From: Enterobacter cloacae complex sp. ECNIH7
GTDB taxonomy: Bacteria > Pseudomonadota > Gammaproteobacteria > Enterobacterales > Enterobacteriaceae
Length of the DNA stretch: 64,000 bases
Assembly: GCF_002208095.1 (NCBI RefSeq)
Contig: NZ_CP017990.1
Span: 3,472,001-3,536,000, forward strand
Reading direction: 5' to 3'
Below are positions 58,366-64,000 of the stretch, in pieces. Each line of letters begins with the position of its first letter. Position 1 is the first letter of the stretch. The notes beneath the pieces were generated by a model. It did no database searches and was not told the origin of the DNA. It was given only the letters and a program-made list of their open reading frames with translations. The translations under genes were made by a program, and so were the position numbers.

Positions 58366-59961
58366 TTAACCGCAAAGCACGGCGGCACGGGCTGGATCGA
58401 CGGCGATCAGTCCGGCAAGTAACTGGTCCATTACCGGTGTAAGGCGGGCCTTTTCAGCCTCGCTGCGACCGGCTTTCAGACGCAGGAGTTTCAGATGGCG
58501 GGCCTGCACCTCAAACATCAGCTCAGGCTCCCAGTTACTGAGGGTCACTTCTCTTGCACGTTCACCCAGCTCAGCAAACAGGTGTACCGCCAGGTCATTT
58601 TTACCGTACTGCTCAGCAATGCGCCCCATCAGCAGACGCAACAGCCACTTCTGACGATCGGTGATCATGCCCGGCCGGGTCTGCAACCAGCCCAGCGCGG
58701 CATCCGGGCCTTCACTGTCGGCCAGCGCCACGGCTTCCGGCTCCAGCGCCAGAATGTCATCGTTACCGGCGGTGGCCGGGGCTAATGGCGTATCGTTGTC
58801 CCACCCACCAGTGGTATCAATCACGCTATTCTGGATCCAGTTCAGCGTCACTTCGTCCGCAAACGGTGTACCGTCACTGAACGCCAGTGTCTCCAGCCCG
58901 GACAGGCGAGACAGCAGCCCTTTCAGATCGGCCAAGACAATGTCGGCTAGCGTCTCCTGACCGGATTTCGTCAACGCCTGGTGGATGTACCACTGCAAAT
59001 CCAGCCACAGGTGATTGGCTCCGCGGGAAAAGGTGCTGTCGGCCGTTTCCAGCATTTCAGCCCAGCTCTGCTGCAGGTAGAGACGTTTGAGTAACGCGCG
59101 CTGATCCGCCCTTGGCGGCTCGATGCGTGTACGCCCCTGCGCATCCGGGGCCGGGATGGCCCGCAGGGTGTCATGACGCAGGCTCTTCATCAGATGGTGT
59201 GCTGACAGCCAGCCATCTGGCTGCTCGCGCAGGTATTCGGTAAGGGTGCGGGCCTGGGTCAGCAAATCCTGACCGGACGAAATCCGCCCGATGACCGGGG
59301 CATCGCTGTGACTGGCAAACGACGGGGTTTCACTGGTGCTGGCGTTTTGCGGTACTACCGCATCCACGCCCCCCGCTTTCTGCAGGCGACTTTCAAGCGC
59401 ACCGTAAAGCGCATTGAGTTCCGGACGGGTTTCATCCGGCTCATTCTCAATAAGCCGTGCTATCAGCAGCAGTGCACCGGTGGTTCGCATCGCATCGATC
59501 CTGACCACTTCCGGGTACAGGGAAAGCGAGTCGGTCATGCGCGATCCTGCCAGCCATTCCAGCGCCGCCTTTCGGCTGCGGTCACGTTGCGGGTGCAACT
59601 GTGACCCAAAGCGCTCCAGCAGACCGGCCAGTAGTTCAAGTCCTTCGGCCAGCCCCTGCTCGCCTTCCCGGTGTAGCTTCGCCCAGCAGTACCAGGTGGC
59701 CACACGGATATCTTTCGCAACGGTGGTTAAAATCTTTTCTGCATGCAGGCAAATAAGCTCGGTGTTAGCACCAGAGAGCTTATTAATTTCCTCGCGAATC
59801 TGCTGGAAGTCATCGTCATAGCCCGGGTCTTCGCCAGCGGACGATTGCTCGGACAGCGGCTGCAGCCAGCTGTCCCACTGCGCCACACGCTCACGGGTGG
59901 CGGCAAGCAAGGGCGCCTGCTCTGTCTGGCAGGCGCTGAGTAAGGTATTGAGCGTGCTCAT
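58366..59961 (-). CDS. tssA: Type VI secretion protein TssA (ImpA family)
   Basis: The 531-residue protein has the ImpA N-terminal domain (about 5-150: GYDDDFQQIREEINKLSGANTELICLHAEKILTTVAKDIRVATWYCWAKLHREGEQGLAEGLELL) and a long helical C-terminal part that includes a VasJ-type region (about 240-520). TssA proteins start and cap sheath polymerisation. The ATG overlaps the tssM stop (TGATG type), so translation is coupled. The length fits the longer TssA classes. Confidence 0.9.
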   Translation of the reverse strand: MSTLNTLLSACQTEQAPLLAATRERVAQWDSWLQPLSEQSSAGEDPGYDDDFQQIREEINKLSGANTELICLHAEKILTTVAKDIRVATWYCWAKLHREGEQGLAEGLELLAGLLERFGSQLHPQRDRSRKAALEWLAGSRMTDSLSLYPEVVRIDAMRTTGALLLIARLIENEPDETRPELNALYGALESRLQKAGGVDAVVPQNASTSETPSFASHSDAPVIGRISSGQDLLTQARTLTEYLREQPDGWLSAHHLMKSLRHDTLRAIPAPDAQGRTRIEPPRADQRALLKRLYLQQSWAEMLETADSTFSRGANHLWLDLQWYIHQALTKSGQETLADIVLADLKGLLSRLSGLETLAFSDGTPFADEVTLNWIQNSVIDTTGGWDNDTPLAPATAGNDDILALEPEAVALADSEGPDAALGWLQTRPGMITDRQKWLLRLLMGRIAEQYGKNDLAVHLFAELGERAREVTLSNWEPELMFEVQARHLKLLRLKAGRSEAEKARLTPVMDQLLAGLIAVDPARAAVLCG

Positions 59962-62900
59962 CAGTACGCCTCCCCATTGTCACTGGCCGTATCTGTAGCT
60001 AGGTCTGAGGGTGCGATACCGGTGGTGCTGAAGATGGTTTCCGGGAGACGGAAGTTACGCAGCTTCAGCAGAGCCAGCGGGCCTTCGCCTGCTTCGGTTC
60101 GCAGGGTGTAATTAAGCGTGCGACCGTCCTGTGCCTTCCAGCTCAGGCTGAAGCTGCTGCTGACACCCGGGTAAGCACTGACCGCGGCTTTATCGAGCAG
60201 GCGGATCCAGCCCCAGGCACCTGGGATATCGGTGTACTGACGGGTTCCGGCCTGTGTGCTAATCCAGCTCAGGTTCGCACCCGGAGCCTCAGTATCTGCA
60301 GGCCAGGTGAAGCGCTTCCACGCCGGCAGCTGGTTCACATAGGTCAGCTTCTGGCTGTCGATAATCATGTCGGTCTGCATTACGCCATCGGCAGTGCCCG
60401 GACGCAGTTCGAAGTTCATGCCGGCGTTGCCTTCGGTGAAGGCCACATCCGAGATATAACTCAGGGTGTTGATAGCATTGAGGAAGGCAGGATTAAACAC
60501 CAGGCCCTGCGAGTTGATGCTGTCCGGTACCCAGTGATTGCCCTCTTTGTGCAGCACGCCTTTGAGGCGGGTCTGCAGGAACTGGGCGATACGCCCGGAA
60601 TCTGCGTTGAGGTATTTGGCGAGCAGCGGCAGGGAGACATCACTGCTGGAATTACTGAAAGGATAGCGGCCACCAAAAGCACTGTTCCACTCAGCGACCA
60701 CCGCCTGCTGCCACTGGGCATTAAGGCTGTCGGCCGCCGGGGTCAGCACCTGCTGCCAGGCCTGCTCCATCGGATTCACAAACACCGTGCGCCCAAAGCC
60801 GCTCCACTCCTGCCCGAGCCCTGCAGCAATCAGGCTGCCGTAGTCGCGGGTTTCGGTCAGATCAACGGCCTTGCCCTGGAATACGGTCTGGGCAATGGTC
60901 TGGGTCATGGCCTGCGGGTCAGCAGCATTGGTCACCTGCTGCAGGCGCAGACGCACCTGGGTTACGCGGGTCAGGAACGACTGCAGACTCAACTCCTGTG
61001 CACCCGTGCGGTTCTTGTCCATCAGCGCCAGCACCGGACCAAAGGTCGCATCCAGCGGGCCATGAACCCCGGCACTCTGGTCAATGGCATCTTTGTTATC
61101 ACCCCCGAGCAGGTTTTTGGCCGATTTCACCAGCGAGTCTGAAATCGCTTCCCCGGTCTGAGCGGTGCGGCCCTGCACATTCAGGGTGTTCATCAGAGCC
61201 ACCAGAGGTGACTGGCGCACGTCGGCCATCAGGGTCAGTTGGTCAATCGAATCCGACAGCGTCATGGCCCGGCGAAGCCGCAGGCTGTTAAGAAACTCCA
61301 GCCAGGCCCCGCCAAAGTCAGCGAAGTAGCGTTCCGTCAGGCGTTTTTTCAGCGCTTCCGGCGAGGTCTCGTCCTGTTTATTCACCTGACGCCTGCTGTC
61401 AGTCAGCACCCAGTCGAGCTCGTCCCGGCGTGCCTTCATCACCTTTTCTATAGCAGGTTGCACGGCCTGCTCCCAGGCCTGGCGGGTGAACATGCCGGGC
61501 ACGACTTCCGTGGTGCTGAACAGACGGGATGCATCGGTATCCCCGGTCATGTCCTCCAGACGCATATCCACATACAGATGTGCCACCTGGGAGAGCATCT
61601 TCTGGTACAGGGTCGATTCACTGTTACGTACGCCCATCAGACGAACCAACAGGGAACGCGCCTGGCTGACCATGCTTTCATCAGCACGGAGCTTCCACTC
61701 TGGATGCGCAACCAGCTGTGCGCCATAGAACGACAGCAGTGAAGGCGCCACACCCTGCCAGACACCGTCTTTCACACCATCACGTTTTGGCCAGTCGTGC
61801 AGCAGCACCGAGCTGAACCAGGCCGCATCCATATGTTCCGGACGGGTAAGCATCAGGTAGAGTTTGAGCTGGTCATAGGTAGCTTTAGCCATCTGCTCAC
61901 GCAGCGGGCTGCCCGGCGGCAGCGCGTTAAACGCACTGATCTGCTTCTGCAGGTGGTCTGCGGCCGCATCCCGCAACAATGGCAGTGCGCTGTCGCGGTA
62001 ACATGGCCAAAGTGCGGTCAGCAGGGCATTATTCTGACTCAGCCCGACCTGCTCATACCATGGCACGCCGTGCTCAGCACGGTACTGCAGACGGGCCAGC
62101 GTTTTCTGGAGTTCAGACAGCGTGTGCAGGCGCTGCTCCAGCGGCTGGTTCTGTCGGGCGGCAAGTGCTGCCTGGGCATTCGCGCCGTCAATCTGGCTGC
62201 GGTTGGTGACATAGGCAATGCTCATCCACGCAGCCCAGCCCACCATCGCCAGGGCGACAACAGAGGTCATCGCTTTACGCCACGGGATGCCTGGCTTGCG
62301 CGGACGCAGAGCCGCCGGGAGCGCCCGGATCGAGTCCGGCAGTACATCCCAGCGCTTATCCATGCCCCAGTGGTGCGGCACGGCACGTTCGGCACCGGCA
62401 GAGGGCTGACTGAACACCACACCGGCCAGCGGCAGCGGGCGGTAGGGATTGAGCATCACCGACAGTGGTGCGGTCACGCTTTGTGGCTCACGAATAAGCT
62501 GGTCGGCAAGCGTCAGCAGGAAGTTATGTTTCACCTCGCCGCAGGTCTGCTGCAGACCCTGCGAGATCAAATCCAGCGTCAGGGCAGAGAGTTGTTCTGC
62601 CAGCCCTTCGGTGCGACACCCGACAGGTAACAGGCAGCCGGTCGCCTGCGTAATGCGTCCCTCCGGCTGACCGGCGCGCGGGTGCAGGGACCAGACATAC
62701 AGCGGGAGTTTCCAGCCAAGCGTTTCCATACGCACACTGATGGCGTGAGACAGGGCATCCATGGTGCTTTCAGACGGCACCAGCAATGGCGGCTCCAGCC
62801 CTGGTGCTGAGAGCTGGTCAAAGGCCGAAGTGACCCACACCAGGCCATCCACCGGACGGCGACGCAGCTTACGCAGCGCGGTCAGCCAGGCACTGTCTGC

Positions 62901-63380
62901 CAGGGTATTGAGGTCACCGCCCCACAGTAACAACGTGCCGCGGTCTTCCTGCCAGAGCTGAGTCGTGAGCCCTGGGGTCAGTTTTTCCACCTCTTCGGCG
63001 GTACCGGTTATCAGCAGAATGCGTGTTTTACGCCCCCAGCGACGACCGTAGAGGTTACGCATGGCTTCACGGAGGGTATTGACGGTGACATTACGCGGCT
63101 CGGTCTGTTCAACGCGGCCTTCATCGGCTGGCAGAACATTCTTTCGCTTAGACTGGAAACGATGCCAGCCCTGTTTAATGGCGAGCGTAATGGTTTTGCC
63201 GTGGCGGAACAGCATCAATAAAATCAGGGCTCCGGCAATGACCAGCCCTTTAAGTAACGGGGTATGCAGCCCCATCTGATCACCATAGTGCCAGATGCCC
63301 CAGGCAATCCCGCCCGCTAAAAGCGCGGAGAACCCCAGTTTTCCCCATCCTCCGCGCCATGCTGAATCATCCGTGGTCAT
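59961..63380 (-). CDS. tssM: Type VI secretion inner membrane protein TssM (IcmF/VasK family)
   Basis: The protein of about 1139 residues starts MTTDDSAWRGGWGKLG. Two membrane segments lie at about 14-31 and 42-60 and a third at about 371-392, giving a cytoplasmic domain between them and a large periplasmic part with the IcmF-related and VasK C-terminal regions. It forms the trans-envelope channel with TssL and TssJ. The expected NTPase P-loop place (near residues 118-140, ILLITGTAEEVEKLTPGL) has no GxxxxGK[ST], so it may not bind nucleotide. The ATG at 63380 is preferred to a start at 63428 that overlaps the upstream gene further. Confidence 0.92.
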   Translation of the reverse strand: MTTDDSAWRGGWGKLGFSALLAGGIAWGIWHYGDQMGLHTPLLKGLVIAGALILLMLFRHGKTITLAIKQGWHRFQSKRKNVLPADEGRVEQTEPRNVTVNTLREAMRNLYGRRWGRKTRILLITGTAEEVEKLTPGLTTQLWQEDRGTLLLWGGDLNTLADSAWLTALRKLRRRPVDGLVWVTSAFDQLSAPGLEPPLLVPSESTMDALSHAISVRMETLGWKLPLYVWSLHPRAGQPEGRITQATGCLLPVGCRTEGLAEQLSALTLDLISQGLQQTCGEVKHNFLLTLADQLIREPQSVTAPLSVMLNPYRPLPLAGVVFSQPSAGAERAVPHHWGMDKRWDVLPDSIRALPAALRPRKPGIPWRKAMTSVVALAMVGWAAWMSIAYVTNRSQIDGANAQAALAARQNQPLEQRLHTLSELQKTLARLQYRAEHGVPWYEQVGLSQNNALLTALWPCYRDSALPLLRDAAADHLQKQISAFNALPPGSPLREQMAKATYDQLKLYLMLTRPEHMDAAWFSSVLLHDWPKRDGVKDGVWQGVAPSLLSFYGAQLVAHPEWKLRADESMVSQARSLLVRLMGVRNSESTLYQKMLSQVAHLYVDMRLEDMTGDTDASRLFSTTEVVPGMFTRQAWEQAVQPAIEKVMKARRDELDWVLTDSRRQVNKQDETSPEALKKRLTERYFADFGGAWLEFLNSLRLRRAMTLSDSIDQLTLMADVRQSPLVALMNTLNVQGRTAQTGEAISDSLVKSAKNLLGGDNKDAIDQSAGVHGPLDATFGPVLALMDKNRTGAQELSLQSFLTRVTQVRLRLQQVTNAADPQAMTQTIAQTVFQGKAVDLTETRDYGSLIAAGLGQEWSGFGRTVFVNPMEQAWQQVLTPAADSLNAQWQQAVVAEWNSAFGGRYPFSNSSSDVSLPLLAKYLNADSGRIAQFLQTRLKGVLHKEGNHWVPDSINSQGLVFNPAFLNAINTLSYISDVAFTEGNAGMNFELRPGTADGVMQTDMIIDSQKLTYVNQLPAWKRFTWPADTEAPGANLSWISTQAGTRQYTDIPGAWGWIRLLDKAAVSAYPGVSSSFSLSWKAQDGRTLNYTLRTEAGEGPLALLKLRNFRLPETIFSTTGIAPSDLATDTASDNGEAY

Positions 63381-64000
63381 CGTTTCGGTTCCCTGTTTGC
63401 ACTGTATTAATAAATTTCTGCTCACCATCTGTAGAAAGCATCAGACAGTCTGCTTTTTGTATGTTCACGATATCGCTGGCGACTGCGGCCATTATCCATG
63501 GAGAAAAGGGGCCGCTGAGCCCGGCATATTTTTCCAGCCAGTGGAGTTGTTCAGGTTTCCAGTAACCGTCATAATCTTGTGCCGCTGCAAGTAAATCAGA
63601 AAATGCATCACCCCACTCCACGCTGTCGCCGACAATACTGGCGGTGGCACAAGCCTGAGTCTGGGTCGAGAAAAATGTATCCAGTGACTTTTCTGAAATC
63701 GCCATGTCAAGTGCCATTGGACGCAAAATACGGGCGTGAAAGGAGAGATTATATTTTGTGGCGACATCATCGGAGGTCAGCAACAGGGCTGCCAGCACAT
63801 CACTGTACGTATCCCGCCCCTGTGTCTGGTGAATCAGGATCAAATCCACATCCAGCGTCGGTGATTTAATTCGCGCATCCAGTGAGAGGAAGGTCTTTGA
63901 CGTAAGTATCGTCAACTGTGGAACAGGGCGATCCAGAATGGCTGTCTGCCAGGCCTGAGCAAATGCATCCTGCAATACCAGTATGTCATCGTGAGAATCT
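63367..64000 (-). CDS. Unrecognised protein upstream of tssM, 5' part outside window
   Basis: The frame is open to the right edge (DSHDDILVLQDAFAQAWQTAIL... at the edge) and ends at 63367, overlapping the start of tssM by 14 bases. About 210 residues are visible. They look like a soluble mixed alpha/beta protein without signal peptide or membrane segment in the visible part; SFHARILRPMALDMAISEKSLDTFFSTQ and WGDAFSDLLAAAQDYDGYWKPEQLHWLEKYAGL are the most distinctive stretches. I do not recognise a family. The overlap with tssM suggests it is made with the secretion system. Confidence 0.7.
   Translation of the reverse strand, partial: DSHDDILVLQDAFAQAWQTAILDRPVPQLTILTSKTFLSLDARIKSPTLDVDLILIHQTQGRDTYSDVLAALLLTSDDVATKYNLSFHARILRPMALDMAISEKSLDTFFSTQTQACATASIVGDSVEWGDAFSDLLAAAQDYDGYWKPEQLHWLEKYAGLSGPFSPWIMAAVASDIVNIQKADCLMLSTDGEQKFINTVQTGNRNDDHG

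Noticed and set aside
61797..62630. 277-codon plus-strand frame inside tssM
   Set aside because: Antisense to tssM with His/Gln/Arg-rich composition; nothing like an effector or immunity protein.

Overview
The window is a piece of the core chromosome of a member of the Enterobacteriaceae, most like Enterobacter or a close relative. Gene content and order from alaA to yfdC and argW follow the E. coli K-12 ackA-pta to argW region almost gene for gene. Protein matches are close but not identical to E. coli, from recall of the family sequences. The main departures from the K-12 layout are a PTS/split-transketolase cluster between pta and yfcD, a GNAT acetyltransferase between yfcH and hisP, and a type VI secretion locus beyond argW.

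Layout. 1-8647: 3' end of alaA, yfbR, yfbS, hxpA, yfbU, yfbV, then the acetate pathway pair ackA-pta. 8722-13958: a five-gene leftward operon (EIIA, EIIB, ascorbate-type EIIC, transketolase N-half, transketolase C-half) with a divergent LacI-family regulator; the shared intergenic region carries palindromic operators and a CRP-like site. 13962-18500: yfcD, yfcE, yfcF, yfcG, folX, yfcH and a GNAT enzyme. 18611-22672: the hisPMQJ-argT basic amino acid ABC transporter. 22964-32715: ubiX, purF-cvpA-dedD-folC, accD, dedA-truA-usg-pdxB. 32829-38683: flk, yfcJ, fabB, mnmC. 38742-43990: yfcL, epmC, yfcA, mepA, aroC, prmB, smrB. 44036-50404: sixA, the anaerobic beta-oxidation pair fadI-fadJ, yfcZ and fadL. 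50449-52593: mlaA, yfdC and tRNA-Arg argW.

From 52642 to the right edge every gene is read leftward toward argW and belongs to a type VI secretion locus: an unrecognised partial gene, tssM, tssA, tssF, tssG, tssJ, tssE, a small unrecognised gene and a VasL-like ImpA-domain gene. Sheath, tube, ClpV, TssK, TssL and VgrG genes are not in the window and should lie beyond the right edge. The argW gene lacks the encoded CCA tail, which fits an old recombination event at its 3' end.

Regulatory sites read directly: PurR box before cvpA-purF, FadR boxes before fadI and fadL, adjacent FabR and FadR boxes before fabB, a sigma-54 type promoter before argT, and CRP-like sites before the PTS operon and between yfcZ and fadL. 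Two families of short palindromic repeats sit just after stop codons throughout the core part.
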